Shown here in pieces: positions 23,404-34,798 of a stretch of DNA of 64,000 nt. Source of the stretch: Dacryopinax spathularia. Taxonomy: Eukaryota > Basidiomycota > Dacrymycetes > Dacrymycetales > Dacrymycetaceae. The notes beneath the pieces were generated by a model. The model was not told where the DNA came from, searched no databases, and saw nothing but the letters and a program-made list of their open reading frames with translations. A program made the translations under genes and the position numbers. How positions within the stretch are numbered: the first letter of the stretch is position 1; the number at the start of each line of letters is the position of its first letter. The stretch lies in contig JBBPFI010000008.1 in the NCBI GenBank assembly GCA_037974965.1, positions 1-64,000 of the forward strand. The letters run 5' to 3'.

Positions 23404-26400
23404 ATGAGCGCGTCTACAGACATCTATACCCAGCTAAGGGAAACGCGAGAGCAGCTCTCTGCTCCTGTGCCGGATATCGATGCCCTCCTCCGACTCCTCT
23501 GCCTTCCGCTAGACCTGCTAGACCTGCTAGACGACAGTCTGCAACGCTACTCCTCCCCCACCCGCCTACCACCAAACGTCAAGACCACCATCCTCCTCAA
23601 ATGGATCCCCTCGTTCCAGAGCACGATCCTAGAACACGTCGTCCTAAACTGGTACGACGCCCTACAACAAGACGGCTACCTAGAACGCACACTCGTGCAG
23701 TACTTCGTCCCCGCCTCCCCCTCCGTACAAGCGGCTATTGTAGCTAGCTCGGCCTATGACGTCCTCCTACATGCCCTCTCCCGACATGGGCCAGACAAGC
23801 AATACCATACCCTCCCAGACCTAACGCTCGATTTCATCCTAGACACGCTGGCTCGACTGTCCGAGCAATACTCGGTCGATCGGCTGCATACCGGCATCTT
23901 TGGCGGTGGGCTGCTGGGGGAAGATGAGAGGGAGTTGATGTGGGACGATTGTGTGAGGAATTTGGTGGGTGTGCCGACGAGGGTTGCGAATTATTTGGGT
24001 GGGAGAAAGGGGAGGAGGGTGCCGGAGGGGTTGGAGGGGGGGTGCGCACGCTCTTGCTTCGGCTGCGATATGGGCTAACGTTGTGGGTAGGGCGTATTTT
24101 GACCGGCTGAGTAGGAGTACCGAGAGATTGATATCCCAGACGTCGAAGTCGTCCCTTTCACGTATGTTTCGCTATTCCACATGCGAGCGGGTGTGCTAAA
24201 CATGATGCAGAACGGGAAATGACAACGTCCATCGAGTCCATCTCCCTGCTTCTGCAGAAACTCCTGCGCATCGGCCTCTTTCCCTCGGACTGCAAGACCC
24301 AACCATACTCTTTCTTCGGGTCAACACTTTCCGAGCTAAAACGAAGACTTTTGGTGCCTCCAGACTCGGAGCAGGCAGCTTCGACGCTGTCGTATTCGTT
24401 CTTCTGGCAGAGACTTCTGGGGACTCTAACGACTATGGATACCCAGCGGGTCTTGCGCTCCTTTCTCTCCTGCTTGGACATCCCTTCTACTGTCTCTGGC
24501 TCGGACGCTACTAAGCGGACGATCAAGAGGCTGGCATACCTGCTCTACCGGATGTTCGGCAGCCTCTCGCCAATAGCCGGAACGGGAAAGGAGCGCTGGG
24601 ATACCGTCGTTGGCCTGGCAGTCTCTTCGACACACGCAAGCTGCAATGTTGGACTCGCTCGGATCGTAGTATGCTGGGCGAGCGGGCTGCTGAATAGTGC
24701 AGTGGTGGACGGAAGGGGTATGTGGTACCATGTGCGGTGCATTGAGCTGCTAACGCTGATTGCTTGCAGCTGTTATGACTCTCGCTCAGGCCGTGCTTGA
24801 GGTCTGGACTGACCCGACTTTTATCAAGCATTCTCTTCGAGCACAACATGAATGTATGCCGGGCCATTGCTTCCCACTGTGGTGTTACTGACTCGTTGGG
24901 TAGACATGACCTCCCTCCTCCTCCTAGCGGTCTCATACCTCCCTCCTGCCTCAGAGGAGCTAGTATCCCTCTCACGAAACGTCAACTTCATCCAAGCCGT
25001 AACGACCTACATGGAACACCCCGACCCCGCCATCCGCAGACTAGGGCTGCTCGCGGCAGAAGTGTTGAGCGCAGCCGCCTCGACAAACGGCAAATCTCTC
25101 AATTTTGGCGCAGAAGTATGGGATGGCGTGGGCGAGGGGAGGGAGTTTTGTCGAGAGCTACGCAGTCTGCTTGCGGCGCGGGATGGAGACGCCGAGTTGG
25201 TCTTGGAAACCCGAACAAAAGAGCCTACCGTGGAAAGCAGCAGCGCCCGCCCGCCCATTCCAGTCAAGGAGACACCGAGCGTCTCGAAGGCCAATAGAAG
25301 TCCGGACTGGGACTCGGATGACGACTCACTAGTCGGATACGATTCCCCGGATGATGGATCTCGACCGCCTTCACCAACACAAGAAGAGCTGGACGAGATT
25401 GAGAAGGACCCGACGCTGAACAACCCCAAGAAGAAGCGAACCGCGAAACCGGTTTATCTGGCGGATTTGGGAGCCATGTTCCAGGACTCGAAAGATCCGG
25501 ACAAGCTCGAGGTCGCTTTGTCGTCGGCTGAGGAGCTGATCAGGAGGAAGAAGAATTATGGGACTGAGCTAGGCAGGTCCTCCGTTTTTTGTTGCGGGGT
25601 GTGGCGCTGACGGTCTGATAGAGGAGAATGCTGTCAATCTTGTCCATGCTGCGGTTGGCTTGCAGGACGACTTCAGTCTACCAGGGTTTGATGAGAAGAG
25701 GCAAGCGATGCTTAATGCGCTGATCGCGTGCTGTCCACAAAAGGCTGCCCCGTGGGTGTTTCCTGAGCATGTTTTACGGATTATACTGACACCCATGAAA
25801 GTGCGATCATCGAGCAATTCTTCAACCATCAATATTCGGTGGCACAGCGTTCTGCCATGTTGACAGCACTTGCGCAAGGAGCCCGTGAATTGGCAGGTCT
25901 GGGTGAGCCTCCGAAAGCCATCGCCTTCCCGTCAAAGCAACTCCCAGCCGCGAAACACGCCAAGCTACTCGCCCTCGGCAATGGAACAACGGTGATGCAT
26001 CAGACCATTGAGGGGATAGCAAATCTGGTCATTGACAAGCAAGCCAGCAACGCTGAAACCCAAGTACCTGCAATCGCGCGAGAAAGGCAGCTGCGCGTGC
26101 GGAAAACGAACAGACCGGTGATGGACGTCAATGCACCATTGGCTCGTCCTACTGCCACGAGCTTCAAGGAGGTGGCAGCGGAGTACTTCATCATGCCCTT
26201 CGTCAATCGCTTTTGGCAGTATCTCCGGGACGAGCAAGCACGGGAGGAACGGACTGCTTACTCTTCCAGTCGCTATCGAGGCGCTGGTAGCGGCATGATC
26301 CTTAGTCCTCTCATGCTGGGACAGTTTTTGGCCACGCTAGGTGTTCTCGTGGATGCTGCTCGGTTCGCACCGACGTACCTCGCCATAATCGCTCCAGAAG

Positions 26401-26756
26401 TTCTGGAATTGGCAGTCACCCTGGGCAGTCGGATGGTTACCGCTGCCCAACCCGCTGACGCTCAGGCCAAGCAGCAAGCGGACGCAGTGGCATACGCCGC
26501 TCAAGTGGCCTTGATCATTCTCGATACCTCTAGCGAATTGGACGGAGGTCGGACGCTCGCTATGGAACACGCTCAGCTGGTATTCGGAGTTGGAGAATGG
26601 GCAAAGGCGATATTCGAGAATGAGGAGAAGGGTGTGCGACTGGAGGGCGCCGGGAGTGTGGGAGGGAGTAACCTGGAACGTATTTCTGCTTCTCTACTTC
26701 TTAAGGTCCATAATATTCTCGATAAGTGGCGAGGATCCATGATATCGGGAATGTAA
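23404..26756 (+). CDS. TEL2: Telomere length regulation protein TEL2 (TTT complex)
   Basis: The TELO2/Tel2 subunit of the Tel2-Tti1-Tti2 co-chaperone, which stabilises PIKK kinases such as TOR, ATM/Tel1 and ATR/Mec1. Seven exons from ATG 23404, about 970 residues. It is an alpha-solenoid with few local motifs. The diagnostic conserved Tel2 region is clear: KPVYLADLGAMFQDSKDPDK, then EELIRRKKNYGTELEENAVN and FDEKRQAMLNALIACCPQKA, continuing as SVAQRSAMLTALAQGARELA. An acidic linker (about 25310-25430; SDDDSLVGYDSPDDGSRPPS) precedes this region, where CK2-type sites occur in other Tel2 proteins. The intron at about 25575-25620 uses a GC donor (GCAGGT ... ATAG), which is the only way to keep the conserved frame. 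Closeness to a telomere is probably coincidental. Confidence 0.88.
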
Positions 26757-26995
26757 CTTCGTTGTCGCCACATGGCGTATTCTCAGAGGGCTGGGATCTT
26801 CTCTCGTATTACGTGAACGTCTTGAATGTCCTCGCAACGGGATCCCTTGTTAGGCTAGGCGGAAAGTGATTTGCGGGTACATCTCAGAAGTTCGGTGATA
26901 CCGGAAGGAAAGATTGTCTAGAATACACCACAGATAACGCAGACAGAATACAACAGATCGCGGCGGAAAAGAAGCACGTTCGGCGGGTGCGATGC
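26757..26995. other. Short convergent intergenic region
   Basis: A 239-bp gap between the convergent TEL2 and ATG101 genes. Nothing is seen beyond presumed 3' ends. Confidence 0.4.
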
Positions 26996-27788
26996 CTAAC
27001 GTGCATATCTACCCCCTACTGCGGGTGTACTCCTAGGATCAGCAGCTGGAACCCGGTTGACGGTGATGGATATCGGGAAAGGCGCGAGCGTTTGCGCCTG
27101 GATGGGTGGTACCGCGTCGCGCTTCTCGTCCACGTGTTCCAGAACACGTTGCATGCAGCGCTGAAGGTATGTTCGGGTGATCGAGTTTGCAGAACCGGTG
27201 CCGTGAGCAGGATCTGGCTTGTTCGCTAGTTGTGCCTCGACGATCCTGCGATGCTGTTCAGTAAATGACCTGCGAGGCTCAGTATTATTCTGACCACTTC
27301 TCCCAGGGTATCTCTTCTTCATCACTCCTGCCAAACCAGCTCTTCTTCGTTCTCTTCTCCGAGAAGACGATGACCATCTACGCAACAATTAACAGCAGGA
27401 AATCGTTATCTGTCCCAGAACATACCTCTGCTCGCGAGTTAGCTGATGATTCTAGAGCTCGCCAGAATGCGTCGATCTTGATATTTACGAGATTGTCGAT
27501 CTCTTGATCGTCCACAGCAGGCTATGCAATGACTCGTCATTGGCGCTTATTCGCGAAATGGGCATAAGATTGCGAACCAGTGTAAGGTCGAATATCTCTG
27601 TTGTTTTCGGCTTGATACAGCCAAATAACCGGTGAAACAGAATGAGATGTAACAGAGCCCGTAATGCGTCTTTTCCAGCGGGTCTTTCTACCACCTAGGC
27701 ACAAGTATTCCTGAATAGAGCACAGCATGGCTGATAGTCGCCCACGTACGATCTCGAGGTTGACGGTCATAGGACTATTCGGCTCCAT
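26996..27788 (-). CDS. ATG101: Autophagy protein ATG101
   Basis: A HORMA-fold partner of Atg13 in the Atg1/ULK1 initiation complex. Five short exons on the minus strand, read as MEPNSPMTVNLEI, then VVERPAGKDALRALLHLILF HRLFGCIKPKT, then VDDQEIDNLVNIKIDAFWRA, then MVIVFSEKRTKKSWFGRSDE with EEIPWEKW, then IVEAQL to the end. FHRLFG, KKSWFG (the WF-finger region) and EEIPWEKW are the family hallmarks. Donor GTACGT and acceptor CCTAG join exons 1 and 2. The junction after EKW is a 49-nt intron giving WIVEA. The last exon includes VLEHVDEKRDAVPPI, the usual Atg101 helix. None of the exons forms a long frame alone, so the gene is easy to miss. The C-terminal end after PISITVN is unsupported. Confidence 0.82.
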
Positions 27789-27971
27789 TGCATGGAAAGA
27801 CAGTAGAGAGAACCACAGCAGGCCAGATCGGGATGTAGGGGCCGCGCGTCAAAGAAAGGCGGAGGTGCGGAAGACAGGCGGAATTCAGTGCGTTTCGGGG
27901 TCCTTGCCCGCTAAACAGGGCGACCTGATGAGAGACCCCAAGATCAGTGTATCCTCCTCCAGCAAACCATC
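27789..27971. promoter_or_regulatory. Divergent promoter, ATG101 / first Zn2Cys6 gene
   Basis: Only 183 bp separate the start codons of ATG101 (-) and the first Zn2Cys6 gene (+). The region must therefore contain overlapping promoters. This is inferred from orientation; no motif is claimed. Confidence 0.45.
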
Positions 27972-29284
27972 ATGTCCACCTTGACGACAACGGCAGCCAG
28001 CAATGAGAAGGCTAGAAACTCCGAGGTGGACGAGCAGGACAATGGAGAGAGTAGCCCGGAGACGGGGAGCGAGCGAGGGACGGAGGCCGGGACGACAAAG
28101 GGTGGGGAGAAAGACGACGGAGAGGCGGCATCGGGCGGTGAGATGCCTCCTTTTCTCCCGTCGACGCGGAGACTGACGGGGTTATTTGCTCACGATCACA
28201 GCACCAAACCATCACCAACAACCTTCAGTCACCTATGGGCAGCAGGCTGAAGATGCAAGGCGGGCATATGCGCAATATGCTGCACAATTTGGACCACCTC
28301 CTCAGCATCTGGCAGCACATCCCGGGCTAGCACCACCACCGTGGGCATATCCACCACCAGGAGGAGCGTACTACCATCCGGCAGCGTATATTCCAGTCGG
28401 CCCAGATGGAAAGCCGGTCTTTCCAGGCTACTTTGTCGGTGCGGTACCTCCTGGCGCTTTGCCACCTCATGGAAGCGCTTTGCCGCCTCATGGTGGGATG
28501 ATCCCCTATCCTCCTATGGGCTACGCTTTCCCTCAAGCTGGAGCTGCAAGCCAACCGGCCGAGAACCCTCCTCGCAAACCCGTGCCTCCTAAGATCCTTA
28601 TTGCCTGCGATTTCTGGTATGTAACATTCGCAATATATGTAAGGTGTCGGGAATGACCATCTACGCAGCCGGCACCGGAAACTACGATGTACTGGAGAGA
28701 GGCCGACGTGCTCTGTCTGCGAGCGATCCGGGCAGCAATGCGTTTACGACTCCCGAAGGAAGACGAGAGGTCCGGGAAAGAAGTCTCTCATGGCGCTGGG
28801 GATACCGGTAACCCTTGGAAAGCCGAAGAAACGACGTTCTAAGGCGAAAGGCAAGGCGAACGATGCTCAGGACTCTGCTGCAGCTGCCGCGCCTCCAGAC
28901 TTCTCGCGATTGGGAGAAGCTGCGCCTGGTCGCCCTCTCCTCATGCCCATGCCACCTGCTTCGTCTTCTGGGGCGCCTTCGGAAAGCAGCGCATTGACGG
29001 CCGCGGCCATTCTGAACGCTCTTCCAGCTCTGCAGGCTGCATTCGGACATGAGGATGGACACCCCTATCCGGATCTCTATTCGTCGATGCAATCTCCCCC
29101 AATGCCGGCGCCTCCTCCGCCAGAGCCTGCCGCGTCTAGCTCACCGTCGCAACCACCTCCTACTTCTCCGACTGCTGCGGCGCTGAAGACGCCGTCACCC
29201 AAGTCAAGGAAGAGAAAGGCAGCGGCGAACTCTCCGCCGTCTCCATTGAAGACTCGCAAGCGCGCGCGCAAGACTGGTTCTTGA
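27972..29284 (+). CDS. Zn2Cys6 binuclear-cluster protein A (single cluster, Pro-rich)
   Basis: Three exons. An acidic/Thr start (MSTLTTTAASNEKARN) is joined to a Pro/Gly/Tyr-rich region (APNHHQQPSV ... PPGGAYYHPAAYIPVG). The zinc cluster is ACDFCRHRKLRCTGERPTCS followed by VCERSGQQCVYD, fitting C-x2-C-x6-C-x5/6-C-x2-C-x6-C. The intron (GTATGT ... CGCAG, about 28619-28667) splits the codon of the second Cys (TG|C). Downstream is a basic patch KKRRSKAKGKA and a Pro-rich tail with a nuclear-localisation-like end (RKRKAAANSPPSPLKTRKRA). No fungal_trans (middle homology) domain is present. A DNA-binding regulator is the likely role; the target is unknown. It is related to the two genes that follow. 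Confidence 0.85.
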
Positions 29285-29725
29285 TATCGAGTTGTTTATA
29301 TATCAGGTCAGCAAGTTGACTACCACATTCCCACGGCTGCCCAAGGTCGTGATCGGTCAGCCTGGCATGCTGACCCAAGGCTATTGATATCCTGCTGAAT
29401 TGCAGCATTTGCATATCCCATTTCAATTCGTCTTTCTGTAATACCTTCTGCGTCGAATGCCTATGTGGAGTGGTAGCGCGATAACGGTCTGATCTGTGCT
29501 AGTGAATCGCTGGTAAACAACGAAACGCGTATTGGCGTTGTCTTGTGCGATGACTTGAGGGGACGCGAGGACAGCCACACGTGATGTGTCGTATGAAAAC
29601 AAATCGTTCGGGGTCCCTGTCTGTGCAACGCCACCCAAGCCGTCGCTCTGCCACTCACCGTCCCTCAACGCCCGCCCTTTGGCCATCAATCATCCCTCTG
29701 TTCAACTTCCCTTCCTTTTCACTAA
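29285..29725. other. Intergenic region between Zn2Cys6 genes A and B
   Basis: About 440 bp between same-strand genes, containing the 3' flank of A and the promoter of B. C-rich runs (about 29630-29715) precede the B start. No gene is seen. Confidence 0.4.
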
Positions 29726-30852
29726 ATGGCACCCAAACGCAAAGCGGCCGCACGTAAAGAGGCTGTCGCTGCGCCTGTCGACCCGTCGTTGCGTGAGGAC
29801 GGTGCGGAGGAAACATCGCCACCGGGAGCGCATGAGCAAGCTGCCGTTCAAGGTGCGGAGGAGGACTATGACCGTGGTTGCTTCCTTGCTCACCTTGCAT
29901 CCGTATCCGTAGACAATCCTCCTCCGCCTCCTCTTCCGTATCCACTTCCGACAGCTCAAGAGCACGACGGAAAGAGCCCAGCACCGGCTGAACAACCTCA
30001 ACCTTCTGCGTTACCTGCACCTCCTCCTCCGGGTTACTATGGCTTGCCCTACCCTCCTTGGGGCTTCCAGCCAATGGCTTTCCCCGGCGCAGTACCGGGA
30101 ATGCCATTCCCACCTCCGCCTCCGGGATACCAGCTTCCGCCCTACCTGACGAGCGGGCAGATTCCGGGCATGCCAGCGTTCATCTACGGACCTGCACCTG
30201 TACCTGTCCCGCCTCCCAAGGCTGACTCAGCCGCATCTGAGGAAGGTGACGACGGGTATTCGGAGGCAGAGGAGCAAGGCTCGAAAGGCGGTGATGATCA
30301 GGATTATGAGCCGGAGAAGAAGAAGTCGAGAAAGTCTAGAGCTACGATCCCTCTGGATCCTGATCATACTCCCCGGAAGGCGAACATCGCCTGTCACTAT
30401 TGGTGCGCACATTTTCGTTTCTCTTCTCTCCCAGAAATGTACTGACTCAGCCTACAGCCGCAAACGCAAGATCAAGTGCGACGAAACTAGGCCATCTTGC
30501 CTGTCTTGCGTGAAATTGGGTCAAGAGTGCATATACGATGAGGTCCGCCGCTTCCGAGGCAAGGCGAGGTCAACCATCGCCAAAGAGAAGAAGTCTGCGA
30601 GGATGTCCGCTCGGCACAAGGCCAATTCGTACGCCAAGGACGTGCCGCAGATGAGATTCACCGCTACCGTTCCTATGCCTGGTGATCCACCTATCCAAGA
30701 CGTATGTCGATACTTTATGCTGTCGATGGGGGATGACTAATACTCGTTGATAGGTACTCAACTTTGCAGCTCTTGGACAAGTTCCTCCGGGCAATATGCC
30801 CAAGTTCATGTTTTGGAATGCGCCTCCCAACGTCGGTGCTCCTTCATCCTAG
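29726..30852 (+). CDS. Zn2Cys6 binuclear-cluster protein B (single cluster, Pro-rich)
   Basis: Starts MAPKRKAAARKEA, followed by a Pro/Gly/Tyr-rich region (PPPPGYYGLPYPPWGFQP) and an acidic/Lys stretch, then the cluster ACHYCRKRKIKCDETRPSCL followed by SCVKLGQECIYD. The intron (GTGCGC ... TACAG, about 30402-30457) lies within the second Cys codon, exactly as in gene A. A further intron (about 30700-30753) precedes the end APPNVGAPSS. An optional 60-nt intron at about 29852-29911 (GTGCGG ... CCGTAG) keeps the frame either way, so exon 1 may be one or two exons. There is no middle-homology domain. The order of domains and intron position shows common descent with genes A and C. Confidence 0.84.
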
Positions 30853-31397
30853 ACGCGTTTAGATTTTGTTGCGTGCGGGTATGCTGGTCTTTGAACATCT
30901 GCGATACACGCGCTATAGTGCGATTTTCTCTTCTCTGTATTCATCATTTCCGTTCTGGCGGATGTATTAGCGTTCCCTCTTTTTCTGCGATATCTTGTAG
31001 CCTCTTCGTATTATTCGAACATATTATCCATACCGCGAAACCGTTGTCGGACATCTTGATCCTGGATGAGCGCATGCTAAACCCGAAGCGATGGTTTCCG
31101 CGGCCAGGGGTCTATTGTGTACTATTACTCCGGTGGAGTTGCCTGTTTCTGATCATCTTCGGATGAACCACCTGTGCAGCGTTTCATACGGTCCCCGGCT
31201 GAGAGCCTTAACTCCGGTCGTTGATGATTACGTAGAGATGAAGCGAGGATAGCTTTGTATTTACCGCAAGCAGCAAGTCTCGGAAGCCGCGCTGCCCTCG
31301 GAACAAGGGGTTTTTGCGTGCATTCTTCCTTGACGGCGTTCCATCACCTTGTTGCTTCCGCTCAACCTCCTGTCGCCGTGCCAGCAGCCCTCTTTCC
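30853..31397. other. Intergenic region between Zn2Cys6 gene B and the IMPACT-like gene
   Basis: About 545 bp, T-rich on the + strand from about 30860 to 31060. It should hold the 3' end of gene B and the promoter of the next gene. No coding or RNA feature is supported. Confidence 0.4.
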
Positions 31398-32633
31398 ATG
31401 TCAAAACCGGCAACTGGCAAGCGACGGGCTTCTGGGTCACCCTCCGAAGATGCTCCAGCGAGCAAAAGGAGGGGCGATGGTGAACGGGCTCGAGAACGAG
31501 GGTCGGCTTCTGACAAAGGAATCGCTCCTATCTTTCGGCCGCCTCCGGAGCCGATCCATGTTTCCTCCTCAATCGAAGACCGGCAATCGACCTTCGTCGG
31601 CCGGATATACCGCATCACCTCTGTTAAAGATGCCGAGTACATCCTTGCCAACTTGAACAACGACGCGGACCACAATATGGCTGCCTGGCGGGTGCTCTCG
31701 CTCAAACCTGGTCGAACGGGCCTGGCGGGTCCAGACGACTTTCGGGTCGAGTCTGCCAGCAGGGACGATGGCGAACAATGGGGCGGGAAGCGGATCCTCG
31801 GAATTATGGAGAAAGAGGGTGTATCTGACGCGCTCGTCGTCGTCTCCAGATGGTAGGTGGCTGGCACACAGCTTTGGGTCTCCCTGTTTGATTTCAGCCG
31901 TGCTTCAACACTGCGTTTGCTCATTGCTGGTGATCCGGCGGGATGCTCGGAGGAAGGAGCAGAACTGATTTTCCGTCCTACGGCGAACATGCCGTCATTG
32001 CCTCGCTGCGATTGGCTGGCATGTTCACCGCTCTTTCTCCCTCGCTCGCTTCTCCTCGTTGACAGCAAGCATACTGACGCGCACATTCTCGCTGTGATGC
32101 TCAGGTACGGCGGTGTGCTTCTCGGACCTGTGCGGTTCACGCACATCGAGAACTGTGCGCGGGAAGTATGCCAATTCTTCAAATCGTACGAGGAGGTCGA
32201 AGAGCTCGTTGCGCGGCTGACGGCGCTGGATGACGAACTCGCGGCACTGCGGGCCCAGCTGGCGGAAAGATCGGCGAGATCTGAGGAGGCACCGATCAGC
32301 GGTAATAACAGCGACGATAACAGCAACAGCAACAGCAACAGTACTGCTACCCCTGCGGTTGGCGGAGAAACCACATCTCCGGCAACCGCAGGGGACGCAT
32401 CAGCATCAGCATCAGCTCCGAAGCCCAAGCAGCCATCACCGCTTGATGCGGTCGGAAGTAGTCAGACTGCCGTCCATGCGAGCTCGTCCCCTGCGAAGCC
32501 GCCTCCGTCGTACGACCGACTGCTCAAGGCGAAGCCGCCTGACGTTGGGACTGCTCAGCGGCTGGTGAAGGCACGGGAGAAGGCGGTCTCGAGCGTGAAG
32601 GCGCTTCTCGGCCGCGGAGGCGCCGCGGCTTAG
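31398..32633 (+). CDS. IMPACT/YIH1-like protein (UPF0029 domain)
   Basis: Two exons. The conserved UPF0029/Impact domain reads DRQSTFVGRIYRITSVKDAE ... ADHNMAAWRV ... DDGEQWGGKRILGIME ... SDALVVVSRWYGGVLLGPVR and FTHIENCAREV. Yeast Yih1 and mammalian IMPACT inhibit Gcn2 activation by binding Gcn1 through an N-terminal RWD domain. Here only a short Lys/Arg/Ser-rich leader precedes the Impact domain, with no RWD, so the Gcn1 role cannot be assumed. The C-terminal part is a predicted coiled coil, an Asn/Ser-repeat and Ala/Pro-rich tail. The intron (31853-32104) splits the W codon of SRWYGG and is 252 nt, about five times the local norm; its 3' portion from 31857 is open in frame with exon 2. Confidence 0.85.
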
Positions 32634-34798
32634 GGCGCCGACTTCCTTCCTCCGCTGGGAGAGAGAAGTTGGGGAAGACTTGTCGGGGGGCTAACAGTAA
32701 GTGCGGGATATGTACAATCAAATCAGCGTTGGGCTGGTTGGTCTGGCAAGGGGTGCTGGGGCACCGAGCGTGTACCGCCGGTCAGTAGGAATTCTTCCGA
32801 CTTCCGCGCTTTACCTGTTCGAGCACGTCGCCGAGCTGCGGAGAATGTGCTGGCACGCAGGAAGCACGATGCACGGGCCATCATCTGTGCGATCGGGCTT
32901 CCTCGCCCGCATGGCTCTATCCGCAGAAGCTGGGGTCAGTTGTGTGGATCCAGTAATGCGGCTGATTGGCATGCCACCGCGAGAATGTGGGATTGCGCCG
33001 GCGGTATGCGCGGTAGGATGGATGTTGAAGATGGACGAACATAATGTAATGTGACATCAGAGTCTAGCTCAGGGTTCGACCTGTTTCCTTTCTCTTTCTG
33101 TTCTATGAAGAACTGGGACCCTCTGCACGCACTGGATTGGTCTGCGACGGATGATGCGGTTCACGGTGCCTGTTGCAGATGGGAGAAGATGGTCCGACGC
33201 ACCGGCATGTTTCTCCCCGGAAGTACTGGACCCAACATTCGGGTCATGTCCACCTGGCCAGGTGCAAACAGCAGCAGGAGCTGTCACTCCCATTCCGGGA
33301 AACAGCGAAGCGAGTTATTCCGAAGCGAGGAGCTCCGAGCCGAGAGAGGGGGGAGGGCAAGGATCAGGGGGGAAGCGAAGCGAGGTGCGACGGTTGTTTG
33401 CGCGAGAGACACGGAGCCGGAGCCGGAGGAAGAAGCGCGGCGGACCCGGTGACCTGCCAGCGGGGCGGATTAACTGACTTTTTCGGGGGTGGATTCAATG
33501 CGCAGGGGCGTGACCCATCTCGACGGAGCCGATCGGAGGTGTGGGTTTGTCAGATTTTGCATTCTAGACCGCTTGGTAGGCGGTGATGATCAGAACGAAC
33601 GAACGGAGGACGGCGGAGAAAAGAGTGATGATGATGATTGTATTTTTCTGATGATGGGTTCTATTAGTCTGCAGCTGCAGTCCGGTTGGAGACGGTGGTT
33701 GCGAGGGCCGTGGATTGGGTGGGAATATCGTGAGTGCCGTTGTGGGCTGGACTGCGATGCACCGCCGCTGGTAGCATATGAAACACGGGAGCAGACATCT
33801 GCCGGCGGCGCCCCGGACGGGAGCAGAGATGGGCTGAGCCCCGGTGGGTGGGTTGTTTAACGGAAGCAAAAGAAGCGAGCGTGGCAAAAAGGGGACGAAG
33901 GGCGGGATTGAAGGAGCAACATTTGAGCTGGCAGACCCCCGCATCGGTGGAACGGGAGCGGGTGAGCCACGCACGTACGCAAGGGTAGGGTCACACCCTT
34001 CGAGCCCTTCGAGCCTGGCCCAATTTCATCCAGCGGTCGTTTCCCCGTTCATAACCCAACCTCAGCTTGTCTCTTTCATCACCCACTCACTTGTGAGGCG
34101 CAACCAGAGCCATATGAGCTCACCCCGTCCACCCCGATCGTCGCTTCACGCGAGCCCGTGACCCAGTTCACCACAAAAACACGTCAGCCAGAAACGAGAC
34201 AACACTCAACCTCGTCCGTCCCTGTGTCTCCCACCTCGCCTTCCGCCTCCGCCGCTCGGCACATACTCAACCTCACCTGCGTAGTCCCTCCGAGAACGCA
34301 CTCGCAACCACCGGGGCCGACCGGGGTAACCGAGTCTGACAAGTTGCTTGTTCCTGCAAAAGCATACATACATCTACCCCGGCCGGGTTGAAAGAGAGGA
34401 GAGGAGGAGGAAGAAACCCTTAGCCCCGACCTCGGCTCACCTCGCTTCCGCCCGAGGTATTAACAACCCCAGCACCGCCCAGACCAACAACACCAACACA
34501 ACACATAACCACACTTTGACCCCCCTCTCGTCTCACGACCGAGCACACACTCGCACCAACAACCGCATTCATCCTTCTTCGCTTCGGAATACAAAAGGTG
34601 TGCTGGCCATCTATCAACTCAATTCCCTCAACACACGTACACCGTTGCTTCTCCCCCTCTCTCCCCACGCGCCTCGAACTCCATTTATTCCCGAGCACAC
34701 CGCGTCTTCCCCCCCTCCGTCGCCTCCCTTTCCCCTTTCTTTCACCCACCACCTTGTTTACCAAATCCCGTCAATTTCAACATACTGACTGAACCCTT
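32634..34798. other. Long intergenic region upstream of the triple-cluster gene
   Basis: About 2.2 kb, the longest gap between host genes. From about 34010 to 34795 it is strongly C/T/A-rich on the + strand, like a long pyrimidine-rich leader or promoter. Purine-rich stretches occur at 33330-33440. Frames of 60-146 codons exist but show no motif and no splice continuity. A long, regulated promoter for the downstream Zn2Cys6 gene is a plausible reading. Confidence 0.45.

Noticed and set aside
23404-26756. Idea that TEL2 lies near a telomere for a functional reason
   Set aside because: The gene is essential and single-copy in fungi with no known positional requirement; about 23 kb from the end is treated as chance.
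31208-32428. 406-codon minus-strand frame rich in Ser
   Set aside because: Antisense to the IMPACT-like gene and runs through its intron; no motif.
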